From contig JAILEG010000011.1 of the NCBI GenBank assembly GCA_024688365.1, forward strand, positions 113,974 to 177,973: 64,000 nt of DNA, written 5' to 3'. Positions 34,638 to 42,686 of the stretch are shown here, piece by piece. The DNA is from Prevotella sp. (GTDB taxonomy: Bacteria; Bacteroidota; Bacteroidia; Bacteroidales; Bacteroidaceae). A model generated the notes under the pieces. The model did no database searches, had not been told where the DNA came from, and worked only from the letters and a program-made list of their open reading frames with translations. Position numbers and translations under genes: made by a program. Positions within the stretch are counted from its first letter, which is position 1, and each line of letters begins with the position of its first letter.

Positions 34638-34668
34638 CAAAAGTAGAGTTTTTTTCTTACATTTGCAA
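34638..34668 (-). promoter_or_regulatory. promoter of the SpoIIM/MoxR/DUF58 operon
   Basis: On the minus strand, TTG (34668-34666), 20 bases, TACTTTTG (34645-34638). It overlaps the divergent -7 box of the RDD gene, so the two promoters may be mutually exclusive. Confidence 0.6.
34658..34665 (+). promoter_or_regulatory. -7 box of the RDD gene
   Basis: TACATTTG lies 31 bases before the RDD ATG. The nearest upstream TTTG is too far (24-base spacer). Confidence 0.4.
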
Positions 34669-34695
34669 CTGAAACTGTAAATTATTATCAAGAAA

Positions 34696-35421
34696 ATGCC
34701 TGAAGCCAACATCGTCACCGGACAATATGTGGAAATAAGCCAGACCCCGGCAAGCGTCGGCGAGCGCATCCTCGCACAGCTGATAGACTGCTTCCTGCTC
34801 TTCTGCTATCTCCTCGGTATCACGTTGCTCATCAGCGAGATGGATTTCAACGGACTGCGGTCGGAAATCTTCTTCACCCTCGGCATCTATCTCCCGGCCC
34901 TCTTCTACTCGTTCCTCATGGAGCTGTTCAACCACGGGCAGAGCCTTGGAAAGATGGTCATGCACCTCCGGGTGGTGAAGAAAGACGGCACGACACCTGG
35001 TGTAGGCGACTTCTTCATGCGCTGGCTCCTGCAGATTATCGACATGGGATTCTCCTTCATCGGCGTGCTGATTATCCTCCTGACCAGGAACTCGCAGCGG
35101 TTGGGTGACCTCGCTGCCGGAACAATGGTCATACGGCTCAACGACTACCGCAAGATACAGGTCTCCCTCGATGAGTTCTCTTACCTCGACCGTAACTACC
35201 AGCCCGTCTACCCGCAGGCAGAAAACCTGTCACTGAATCAGATTGATGTCATCCAGCGCACCCTCAATGCCGAGTACAGTGCCGAACGTGACCGCCACAT
35301 CGCTGCCCTTGCCAAGAAGGTGCGCAACCTCCTCTCCATCTCTGACACCACGACTGCCGACGAGAAGCTCCTCTACACCATCGTCCGTGACTATCAGCAC
35401 TATACGCTGGAGATAGTGTGA
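34696..35421 (+). CDS. RDD-family membrane protein
   Basis: This 241-residue protein has an N-terminal four-helix RDD domain: ASVGERILAQLIDCFLL supplies the first Arg and Asp, and QRLGDLAAGTMVIRL the distal Asp. The C-terminal 80 residues are charged and helical. RDD proteins may act as ion or proton transporters, though many are unassigned. It is divergent from the SpoIIM operon. Its 3' end is only six bases from the convergent PEP-binding gene. Confidence 0.85.
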   Translation: MPEANIVTGQYVEISQTPASVGERILAQLIDCFLLFCYLLGITLLISEMDFNGLRSEIFFTLGIYLPALFYSFLMELFNHGQSLGKMVMHLRVVKKDGTTPGVGDFFMRWLLQIIDMGFSFIGVLIILLTRNSQRLGDLAAGTMVIRLNDYRKIQVSLDEFSYLDRNYQPVYPQAENLSLNQIDVIQRTLNAEYSAERDRHIAALAKKVRNLLSISDTTTADEKLLYTIVRDYQHYTLEIV

Positions 35422-35427
35422 ATCCCA

Positions 35428-38400
35428 TCAGTCCTCAGGCAGCAACACGACTCCCTCCTGTCTCTTGCCATCCATCATGATTTTCAACGGACGGGAGAAG
35501 CGCACATGACGCACCCATTCCGTCTCCTCAACCGCAGGCAGGGCATCAAGCAGGGCACGCTGATAGAGCCCATCGTCCTTATAAGGGCTGACAGTGAAGT
35601 AGCCCACCCCGAAAGAAGTGAGGTTCTGGAAGAAATGTGTGCCCTGGCTCGGGTCTACCCGATAGTTCCTCAGCCCCTCCTCAACGATGACACGGGCCGC
35701 CGAGATATGCGGCCACTTGACGGGAATCCCCAGCCAGTAGTCGCTCGATCCCCAACGGCCCGGCCCTATGAGGACGTAGTTCCTGTCCTCGGCAAGGAAC
35801 TTGCGGTTGATGCGCTCAATGTCGTCAGCAATGGCAGGATTGTTCATTGCCGAGAAAGTATCGTCAGTCTTCACATAGACAACGTCCCGCACATCATCCG
35901 ATATGCCATGTCCCAAGGAGTTATGACTGCGCAGGAGACACCTCTCGTCAGGAATGGCGGTGAGGTCCTCATCAAGCATCTGCTTGGAGTCGACTATCGG
36001 ACGTATCTGCAAGAGATAAAGCTCTCCCGTCCGGTCAGCGTTCAGATTGACGGCAAACTCTATCTCAACCGGGCGACGCATGGCATCCGCCCCGTAGCGC
36101 ATCGACATCTGCAACAGCTCAGGCAACGGGAACACCCCCTGCTGCAGCACGCCGCAGAAAGAGACGATCTTCCGTCCGCCCTCGTAGATTCCGTCATAGA
36201 TGGCCTGGTCATAAGGCAGGAAGGTGGAGGCAATGAAGTTCAGACTCTGGTCAGCCTCAGCATCCTTCACCTTCAGCTTGAGGATATTGAAGCCGTCATC
36301 CACCTTGAAATCCTCCCCCACATGCTTCATGTCGAGTGCGTAGAACTGTGTCTGCGTCTCCCGCAAGGCCATATCCATCTCGCTCATCTGAAGCACCTGC
36401 GTGGGATGGTAAGGCGACACACGCAGCGTCTGCCCTCCATCGACTATGTACTTGCCAAGGCCCAAGGCCAAGGAGACGATGCCCTCCTCTGCCGTCTCGT
36501 CTCCAATGGGATAATAATTCAGCGAGCGAAGCACACCGGAGATGTTCGGATAGAAGTGGTCGCCATACTGCTTGCCCACAACCTGCTGCAGAATGACGGC
36601 CATCTTCTCCTGGTCAATGACATTGCTCGTGGCTGTCATGTAAGCCTTCGAGTCACGGTAGTAGACCGAGGCATAGACCGCCTTGATGGCACAGGCCAGC
36701 ATCCGGAGCATCTCGTACTTGTCCTCCAGGTAAGGAATCATGTAGGTTGAGTAGATTCCGGCAAAGGGCTGGTAGTGGCTGTCCTCCAGCAACGAGCTGG
36801 ACCGTATGGCGATGGGCGAGCGTGTGGCATCGAAGAAAGCGAAGAAATCGGCAATCAGCGTGTCGGGCAGCTGGGCATGAAGGAAGGCACGGAGTATCTC
36901 CTCGTCACTGGCATCACTCAAGGCAATCTGATAGAGGTTGTTCTGATCCATGAAACTGTCGAACACATCCGTGCAGAGAACCACCGTCTTGGGTATCTGA
37001 ACCTTGGCATTGGGGAAGCAGTTGAAGTCTGGATGCCGCTTGATGACGTTGTCGAGAAACGCCAGGCCACGTCCCTTGCCGCCCAACGAGCCGTCACCGA
37101 TACGGGCGAAGTGGGCGTAGCGGTCGAACTTATAGCGGTCGAATACAGCCACGACACCCTCGTTCTTCATGCGCCGGTACTCCACAATGGCATCGAAGAT
37201 AATCTGCCTGTGCATGTCAACGTCCTGCAGCTTGTGCCAGGTAATGTCCTTCAGGAAGGCCGACACGGGGAAGATGGCCCGGGCTGATAGCCAGCGGCTC
37301 ATGTGGTTGCGTGAGATATGGTAGAGCATGGAGTCACGGGGAATCTTGAAGATATTGTCCTGCAGCTCCTTCAGCGTGCGCACCCGCATGATCTCCTCAT
37401 GTGTCTCGGGATTGCGGAAGATGAAATCGCCGAATCCCATGTGCTCCTCCAACAGGTGGCGGAGGTCAACACTCATCTTCTTAGAGTTCTTGTCGACGAA
37501 GCGGAAGCCCTCCGCCTCCGCACGCGCACGGTTCTCGCTCTCCGAACTCTCGATAATCAGCGGCACATATTCGTCCTCGGCACGGATGGCATGCAGCAGC
37601 TTCAGCCCGGCCTCTGGATCCTTAGCCTCTGAGGCTTGCCGCCCTACGGCGTAGGGTTCGTCTCCCCGCACATTATTAATAGGGAAACGGACATCCGAGA
37701 TAACCCCCAGACAATTCGACTTATACCGCTTGTAAATCTCCCAAGCCTCCTCATAAGTACGTGCCAGAACCACCTTCGGACGGCCCCGCTGGCGCAGTGA
37801 GGCATCATGACGGGTCAGTGCCTCGGTGGCAAAGTTCTGACTCTGCGTGAGGATGTAGCCGTAAAGGTTGGGCAGGATGGACGAGTAGAAGCGGATGGAG
37901 TCCTCCACCAGGAGAATCATCTGCACCCCCGCCTCACGGATGTCATTGTCAATGTTCATCTTGTCCTCCATCAGCTTGATGATAGAGAGGATGAGATTGG
38001 TGTTGCCCAGCCAGCAGAACACATAGTCGAAAATGCTGAGGTCCTCATGCTGGATGCGCTTGGTGATGCCGTGGGAGAAAGGTGTCAGCACCACACAATG
38101 GATATCAGGGAACTCCGCCTTTACGGCACGCGCCACATCAAAGGCATCATTATCGGCATTGCCGGGCATGCAGATGACGAGGTCAATGTCAACCGTCTTC
38201 AGCACCTTCGCAGCCTCCTCCGTGGTGGAGACCTGCGTGAAGGTTGGCGGATACCGGAGCCCCAACTCCATATACTCATTGTATATCTTCTCTTCCACCC
38301 GCCCGTCATCCTCCAGCATGAAGGCATCATAAGGGTTGGCCACAATGAGGACATTGTAGATGCGGCGCATCATCAGATTGACAAAAGTGACGTCTTTCAG

Positions 38401-38439
38401 GTAAAAATTACTCCATTTATCGGGTAGTTGCTGCTCCAT
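35428..38439 (-). CDS. receiver-like plus PEP/pyruvate-binding domain fusion protein
   Basis: This 1003-residue soluble protein starts at ATG 38439 (MEQQLPDKWSNFYL). Residues about 20-150 resemble a degenerate receiver fold (VLIVANPYDAF, LVICMPGNADND). A second receiver-like unit spans about 170-330 (MILLVEDSIRFY, LGVISDVRFP). Then comes a PEP/pyruvate-binding (PPDK N-terminal) domain at about 430-880, with GDGSLGGKGRGLA, AIRSSSLLEDSHYQPFAGIYSTY and LLQIRPIVD. The phosphohistidine swivel and PEP-barrel domains of PEP synthase and PPDK are absent, so the protein is not a complete PEP synthase. Confidence 0.82.
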   Translation of the reverse strand: MEQQLPDKWSNFYLKDVTFVNLMMRRIYNVLIVANPYDAFMLEDDGRVEEKIYNEYMELGLRYPPTFTQVSTTEEAAKVLKTVDIDLVICMPGNADNDAFDVARAVKAEFPDIHCVVLTPFSHGITKRIQHEDLSIFDYVFCWLGNTNLILSIIKLMEDKMNIDNDIREAGVQMILLVEDSIRFYSSILPNLYGYILTQSQNFATEALTRHDASLRQRGRPKVVLARTYEEAWEIYKRYKSNCLGVISDVRFPINNVRGDEPYAVGRQASEAKDPEAGLKLLHAIRAEDEYVPLIIESSESENRARAEAEGFRFVDKNSKKMSVDLRHLLEEHMGFGDFIFRNPETHEEIMRVRTLKELQDNIFKIPRDSMLYHISRNHMSRWLSARAIFPVSAFLKDITWHKLQDVDMHRQIIFDAIVEYRRMKNEGVVAVFDRYKFDRYAHFARIGDGSLGGKGRGLAFLDNVIKRHPDFNCFPNAKVQIPKTVVLCTDVFDSFMDQNNLYQIALSDASDEEILRAFLHAQLPDTLIADFFAFFDATRSPIAIRSSSLLEDSHYQPFAGIYSTYMIPYLEDKYEMLRMLACAIKAVYASVYYRDSKAYMTATSNVIDQEKMAVILQQVVGKQYGDHFYPNISGVLRSLNYYPIGDETAEEGIVSLALGLGKYIVDGGQTLRVSPYHPTQVLQMSEMDMALRETQTQFYALDMKHVGEDFKVDDGFNILKLKVKDAEADQSLNFIASTFLPYDQAIYDGIYEGGRKIVSFCGVLQQGVFPLPELLQMSMRYGADAMRRPVEIEFAVNLNADRTGELYLLQIRPIVDSKQMLDEDLTAIPDERCLLRSHNSLGHGISDDVRDVVYVKTDDTFSAMNNPAIADDIERINRKFLAEDRNYVLIGPGRWGSSDYWLGIPVKWPHISAARVIVEEGLRNYRVDPSQGTHFFQNLTSFGVGYFTVSPYKDDGLYQRALLDALPAVEETEWVRHVRFSRPLKIMMDGKRQEGVVLLPED

Positions 38440-38606
38440 AGCCAAAAACTTAATTTTCGACAAAAATACAAAATAATTACTTGTCAGCATATCTTTCGGT
38501 TGCAAAAGTGATGAAAATTTTATTATTTTGCACACCAAGGCTCATTTTCCGGTTCCGAAAGCGGTTACACCGTGTACGGTAGAAACGAAAGTTTTTGCGG
38601 TTTTCA

Positions 38607-38638
38607 TTTGGAGGTTTGATGGATTTTGGATATATTTG
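38607..38638 (+). promoter_or_regulatory. promoter of gdhA
   Basis: TTTG (38607-38610), 20 bases, TATATTTG (38631-38638). This is a near-ideal match, with a leader of about 48 bases. Confidence 0.7.
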
Positions 38639-38692
38639 CGGTACCATTTTTGACAAAGTGATACTAACATAAACAAATAAAATCAGTTTACT

Positions 38693-40030
38693 ATGGAAGT
38701 CGAAAGAATCATGCAGGGACTGGAGCAGAAGCATCCAGGTGAGTCAGAGTATTTACAGGCTGTGCGCGAGGTTCTCACCTCAGTGAAGGATGTATACAAC
38801 CAGCATCCCGAGTTCGAGCGTGCGAAGATTATCGAGCGCATCGTTGAGCCTGAGCGCATCATCACGTTCCGAGTGCCCTGGGTCGATGACAAGGGCGAGG
38901 TGCAGGTGAACCTGGGCTACCGCGTACAGTTCAATGGAGCTATAGGGCCCTACAAGGGAGGCCTGCGTTTCCACGCATCAGTCAACCTCAGCATCCTGAA
39001 GTTCCTCGGTTTCGAGCAGACCTTCAAGAATGCGCTCACCACACTGCCTATGGGCGGCGGCAAGGGAGGCTCCGACTTCTCACCACGTGGCAAGAGTGAC
39101 GCTGAGATCATGCGCTTCTGCCAGGCATTCATGAATGAGCTTTACCGCCACATCGGTCCCGACGAGGACGTGCCTGCAGGCGACATTGGCGTGGGTGGTC
39201 GTGAGATCGGTTATCTCTTCGGGCAGTATCGCAAGCTGACCCATCAGTTCCAGGGCATGCTCACGGGCAAAGGCATGGAATGGGGAGGCTCTATCCTCCG
39301 CCCCGAGGCTACAGGCTATGGTGCGCTCTACTTCGTCCACCACATGCTCGACACCCGCGGTATCGACATCAAGGATAAGACCATTGCCATCTCCGGATTC
39401 GGAAACGTGGCATGGGGTGCCGCCAAGAAGGCTACCCAACTGGGCGGAAAGGTCATCACGCTGAGCGGGCCTGACGGTTACATCTATGACCCGGATGGCA
39501 TCAGTGGAGAGAAGATTGAGTACATGCTGGAACTGCGCAACAGTGGCAACGACATCTGCCAGCCTTACGCTGACCAGTTCCCCGGATCAACATTCCACGC
39601 TGGCAGGAAGCCGTGGGAGCAGAAAGCTGACATCTATCTCACCTGCGCCACACAGAACGAGCTGAACGGTGAGGATGCCGACATGATCCTGGCTGCCCAC
39701 CCGGTATGCGTGGCTGAGGTCAGCAACATGGGCTGCACGGCAGAGGCTGTCGACAAGTTCGTTGCCGCCAAGCAGCTCTTTGCCCCAGGCAAGGCTGTCA
39801 ATGCCGGCGGTGTGGCCACATCCGGACTGGAGATGACACAGAACTCCATGCGCCTGCACTGGAGCGCACAGGAGGTGGACGACAAGCTGCACTACATCAT
39901 GCAGTCCATCCACGAGCAGTGCGTGAAGTACGGCACGCAGCCTGACGGATATATTGATTATGTAAAGGGTGCCAACATCGCAGGCTTCATGAAGGTAGCC
40001 AAGGCTATGCTTGCCCAGGGCATCGTATAA
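38693..40030 (+). CDS. gdhA: glutamate dehydrogenase
   Basis: This 445-residue hexameric-type enzyme interconverts 2-oxoglutarate plus ammonia and glutamate. Substrate-site motifs are IGPYKGGLRFHASVNLS, TLPMGGGKGGSDFSPRG (catalytic Lys) and DVPAGDIGVGGREIGY. The dinucleotide fold follows (AISGFGNVAWGAAKKA). The length and sequence fit the NADP-type bacterial enzymes, although cofactor preference is inferred. It has a strong own promoter and is probably a main ammonia-assimilation gene. Confidence 0.95.
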   Translation: MEVERIMQGLEQKHPGESEYLQAVREVLTSVKDVYNQHPEFERAKIIERIVEPERIITFRVPWVDDKGEVQVNLGYRVQFNGAIGPYKGGLRFHASVNLSILKFLGFEQTFKNALTTLPMGGGKGGSDFSPRGKSDAEIMRFCQAFMNELYRHIGPDEDVPAGDIGVGGREIGYLFGQYRKLTHQFQGMLTGKGMEWGGSILRPEATGYGALYFVHHMLDTRGIDIKDKTIAISGFGNVAWGAAKKATQLGGKVITLSGPDGYIYDPDGISGEKIEYMLELRNSGNDICQPYADQFPGSTFHAGRKPWEQKADIYLTCATQNELNGEDADMILAAHPVCVAEVSNMGCTAEAVDKFVAAKQLFAPGKAVNAGGVATSGLEMTQNSMRLHWSAQEVDDKLHYIMQSIHEQCVKYGTQPDGYIDYVKGANIAGFMKVAKAMLAQGIV

Positions 40031-40043
40031 CAAGACGGTCTTT

Positions 40044-40080
40044 CTCCCCTCCCCCTGCCCAGCTGGCAGGGAGGAGGGAG
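40044..40080 (+). terminator. GC-rich hairpin after gdhA
   Basis: CTCCCCTCCCCCTGCC pairs with GGCAGGGAGGAGGGAG (13 of 16 positions) around a 5-base loop. It lacks a T-run, so termination strength is doubtful. Confidence 0.4.
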
Positions 40081-40119
40081 CAAACGCTCAGGAGAAGGCT
40101 GCATAAGAAAAGAGTATTT

Positions 40120-40929
40120 ATGAACATGAACAGACTTCTCCCGACAGCGTTTTTCTCGCTGATCACATTCATAACCTTATCGGCTCAAAGCTCTTCATCG
40201 GGCGGGAAGGCCTCCTATTACAGCAACGGTCTTCATGGGCGGCGCATGAGCAATGGCGAGCGGTATGACCGTAACGGCTACACCTGCGCCCACCGCACAC
40301 TGCCCTTCGGCACACGCCTGCGCGTGACGAACCCCCGCAACGGCAAATCGGTCATTGTAAGGGTCACTGACCGTGGCCCCTTTGTCCGTGGACGTATCGT
40401 CGACCTGTCCTATGCAGCTGCCCGGGAACTCGGCACCATCTCAAGCGGAGTGGCCTATGTCAAGGTTGAGGTTGTGTCCAGGGAGACTGAGATTCCGTTT
40501 GCCGCAGAGCCAACAGTCATCGAGATACCTGAGATTGAGTATGGCACGGCGGGGGTATGCTATGAGTTCATCCCTGAATGGGAAAAGGTAGAAGAGGAAA
40601 AGCCCAAGGAGATTGAGCGAAAGGTAGACACCCGTCTTAACAGCAGGCGGACTGCATCACAGTCAAGGCCCGCAAAAGAAATCAACGAGGCGCACAGAAC
40701 ACCCAGAACCAAAGCTGCCACAACAGTCCACTCCACCCACACCGCCCACGTTTCCAACAGCCATCAGCCTGGCAGCACACAATCCGCCCAACAGCGAAAG
40801 GAGAGCCTCCTCAGGGCTACACAGAAAAGCGAGACGGCCCCTGCGCCATCACCCAAGAAAGAAACGAGCAGCAGCTGGACCAACTTCTTCAAGCGGATCA
40901 AAGACGGTGTCACCGGCCTTTTCGAGTAG
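40120..40929 (+). CDS. RlpA-like septal-ring protein (double-psi beta-barrel)
   Basis: This 269-residue exported protein has a signal at about 1-23. The RlpA domain at 27-115 shows GKASYYSNGLHGRRMSNGERY, AHRTLPFGTRLRVTN, VRVTDRGPFVRGRIVDLS and the conserved Asp residues. A long low-complexity charged tail (about 150-250, rich in Ser, Thr, Lys and His) replaces the SPOR domain seen in many relatives. RlpA cuts naked glycan strands or binds them at division sites; whether this one is active is not shown. Confidence 0.85.
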   Translation: MNMNRLLPTAFFSLITFITLSAQSSSSGGKASYYSNGLHGRRMSNGERYDRNGYTCAHRTLPFGTRLRVTNPRNGKSVIVRVTDRGPFVRGRIVDLSYAAARELGTISSGVAYVKVEVVSRETEIPFAAEPTVIEIPEIEYGTAGVCYEFIPEWEKVEEEKPKEIERKVDTRLNSRRTASQSRPAKEINEAHRTPRTKAATTVHSTHTAHVSNSHQPGSTQSAQQRKESLLRATQKSETAPAPSPKKETSSSWTNFFKRIKDGVTGLFE

Positions 40930-41080
40930 ACACCACCTCCCCCACCCCTATCACTTTGCCTGTCGCCGCAGGCTTTACAGCTGTTCACAACGCAGCACCA
41001 GCCTTGCCACTGCCAACATACATAGCCATCTGAGAGCATCTGATGCCCGATAGGCCCGCAACTGGTGACGAATGGGCCAG

Positions 41081-41140
41081 TACTTCAGCTGAAATACTCA
41101 AATACTCTTGCTGCAATACTCTGATACTTCACGTGAAGTA
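41081..41140. repeat. palindrome array B2, three units at 22-base period
   Basis: TACTTCAGCTGAAATA (41081), TACTCTTGCTGCAATA (41103, degenerate) and TACTTCACGTGAAGTA (41125, perfect) repeat exactly every 22 bases. The final unit plus CTGCAC is identical to the end of array B1. It lies between the convergent RlpA-like and lipoprotein genes. Bases 40930-41080 hold nothing else recognisable. Confidence 0.9.
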
Positions 41141-41249
41141 CTGCACGAGACTCTCTGCAACCACGGGCATGTCAAGTCCTCTTCACTGACAACCAGGCAT
41201 TTCTTACACATCCCCTGTCAGGACCATCGCAGCATAGAGACCATCCAAC

Positions 41250-41297
41250 AAGCCGACAAGGCCTTATTGCACATGTGCAATAAGGCCTTGTCGGCTT
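41250..41297. repeat. perfect 48-base palindrome
   Basis: Bases 41250-41297 read the same on both strands, centred between 41273 and 41274. Each arm is 24 bases (AAGCCGACAAGGCCTTATTG and four more) with no loop. It lies 56 bases past the lipoprotein stop, in the same gap as array B2. As RNA it would form a very stable hairpin and may end transcription from both sides, although no T-run follows. As DNA it could form a cruciform. Confidence 0.92.
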
Positions 41298-41352
41298 CAT
41301 TATTGATGAAGGAGATTATCTCACCCCTGCTGGTGAAGATACACCTTCATAC

Positions 41353-42201
41353 TTATTTCCTCGTCTGTATCTTGAATTCTGTCACCTTGCTGATGCTCTT
41401 CTGCCCTTGCAGCACAGTCAGAGCGAATGTAGCCAAACCGTTCTTCAGCTTATTGTCAGCCTTGACCATCGCCGTGTAACGGATGCCCTTACCGGGTGCT
41501 ATGCTCTCCACATGGACTGACGGACTGATATAGAGATGCACGTTGCCCGTCGTCTCCAGCACGGACGGCTGCACATCATTGATAGGCTTGTCGCCGCGGT
41601 TCATCACCTCAAAGATAATCTTCCCCATCTCATTACGTGACAGCACTCCGTCCTGGTTGTCATCAACAAAACGGGCATTGAGAATCTCTATGTCAGGCGC
41701 ATACTGATAGTTCCCGGCAAGCGTCTCCACACTCGACTCAGCCGGTGTCGTCGTCTTGGGCTGAGCAGCACTGTAGTCGCCCGTGTAGTCGCTGCTCTGG
41801 AAATCGTAGATGCGGTCATCACCCGAGTTGGTGGAGTCGAAGCCACTGCTGTCAGCCTGGTCCTGATAAGCACTGCTGTCAGGCATGGCCGATGACCGGG
41901 ACTCAGCATAAGGATTATAGCCTCTTGCCTTGTTCCGCTGCACCGCCTCATAGTGGTCATGCACACGTTGCTCGTCACGCTGGTCGGTTTTTGCCCCTAC
42001 CGTGGCACCTATCACCGCACCACCAGCCATGCCGACTATCGTTCCAATGTCTGACCCCCGTGGGCCTCCGGCTATGCCGCCTATGGCACTGCCCAGGATG
42101 CTGCCCAACGAACCGCCCGAGAAAGCTCCCGAGCCTGTATATGTCCCACAGCTGCTCAACAGGATGGCTGCGGTAATTGGTAATATAAAAAACCTTCTCA
42201 T
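41353..42201 (-). CDS. glycine-zipper lipoprotein
   Basis: This 282-residue protein has a lipoprotein signal (LPITAAILLSSC, lipobox LSSC). A glycine-zipper stretch at about residues 27-70 follows (GSILGSAIGGIAGG, GTIVGMAGGAVIGATVG), of the kind that packs in membranes. After a low-complexity Ser/Asp/Tyr-rich linker comes a C-terminal beta domain (NYQYAPDIEILNARFVDDNQDG) ending KVTEFKIQTRK. The EF-hand-like DDNQDGVLSRNE loop may bind calcium. It is monocistronic, and function is unknown. Confidence 0.8.
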   Translation of the reverse strand: MRRFFILPITAAILLSSCGTYTGSGAFSGGSLGSILGSAIGGIAGGPRGSDIGTIVGMAGGAVIGATVGAKTDQRDEQRVHDHYEAVQRNKARGYNPYAESRSSAMPDSSAYQDQADSSGFDSTNSGDDRIYDFQSSDYTGDYSAAQPKTTTPAESSVETLAGNYQYAPDIEILNARFVDDNQDGVLSRNEMGKIIFEVMNRGDKPINDVQPSVLETTGNVHLYISPSVHVESIAPGKGIRYTAMVKADNKLKNGLATFALTVLQGQKSISKVTEFKIQTRK

Positions 42202-42224
42202 TCTTACAATTTACTTTATCTGCG

Positions 42225-42255
42225 CAAAAGTAGCAACTATCCGGCACACCGCCAA
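42225..42255 (-). promoter_or_regulatory. promoter of the glycine-zipper lipoprotein
   Basis: On the minus strand, TTG (42255-42253), 20 bases, TACTTTTG (42232-42225). The leader is about 20 bases. Confidence 0.6.
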
Positions 42256-42356
42256 GGACATTTCCCTACAAGATGTAGGGGAAACCCCTATTCATTTGGG
42301 GATTGACATTTGAGATTTCGTATCTTACCCACAATAAAGAAAAAGCTACTGTTTTC

Positions 42357-42387
42357 TTTGATATGTCACAAACTTCATGTATCTTTG
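42357..42387 (+). promoter_or_regulatory. promoter of the structured leader and type III R-M operon
   Basis: TTTG (42357-42360), exactly 19 bases, TATCTTTG (42380-42387). This matches the Bacteroidota consensus spacing. A start near 42393 would give a leader of about 295 bases before mod. Confidence 0.72.
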
Positions 42388-42392
42388 TCGGT

Positions 42393-42640
42393 GGAAATCC
42401 AAAGGGTGCATGCACTTGGCGGAGGACAACATATGATAAATCATAGCGTACGCTATTTATTCTTAACGTCTCAAAGCTTGGCCGCAGAAAAGACCATGAA
42501 TAGAATAATAGTTTGCGCCTGCGTATATACGTGGGCGTTTAACTTGTCTATTCATGGTAGGTCAGGCCAAGCACCTCGAGACGTGGACGGGTTAATGCGT
42601 CCACGTTTTGCGTTTACCGGAGGTGCTTGGCCTGACTTTC
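42393..42640 (+). ncRNA. structured leader or small RNA upstream of the type III R-M genes
   Basis: Several nested inverted repeats follow the promoter. A 14-base palindrome lies at 42443-42456. CCATGAATAGA (42494-42504) pairs with TCTATTCATGG (42547-42557), enclosing a 10-bp hairpin at 42516-42537. A 17-bp stem pairs 42561-42577 with 42620-42636 and encloses a 9-bp stem (42581-42589 with 42598-42606). The outer 17-bp stem is followed by TTTC, so the RNA could end there as a separate molecule of about 245 bases or continue into mod. No family is recognised; the 3' limit is inferred. Confidence 0.6.
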
Positions 42641-42686
42641 GTTATCTGAATATATAGTCCTGCGCATTAAACAGTTTTTTAATGCT

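Noticed and set aside
35506..36750. 414-residue open frame antisense to the receiver/PEP-binding gene
   Set aside because: Its composition (many His, Arg, Gln) is that of a shadow frame in GC-rich coding DNA, and the opposite strand encodes clear conserved motifs.
42310..42657. 115-residue open frame upstream of mod
   Set aside because: It begins before the promoter -7 box and runs through the hairpins; the residues simply translate inverted repeats.
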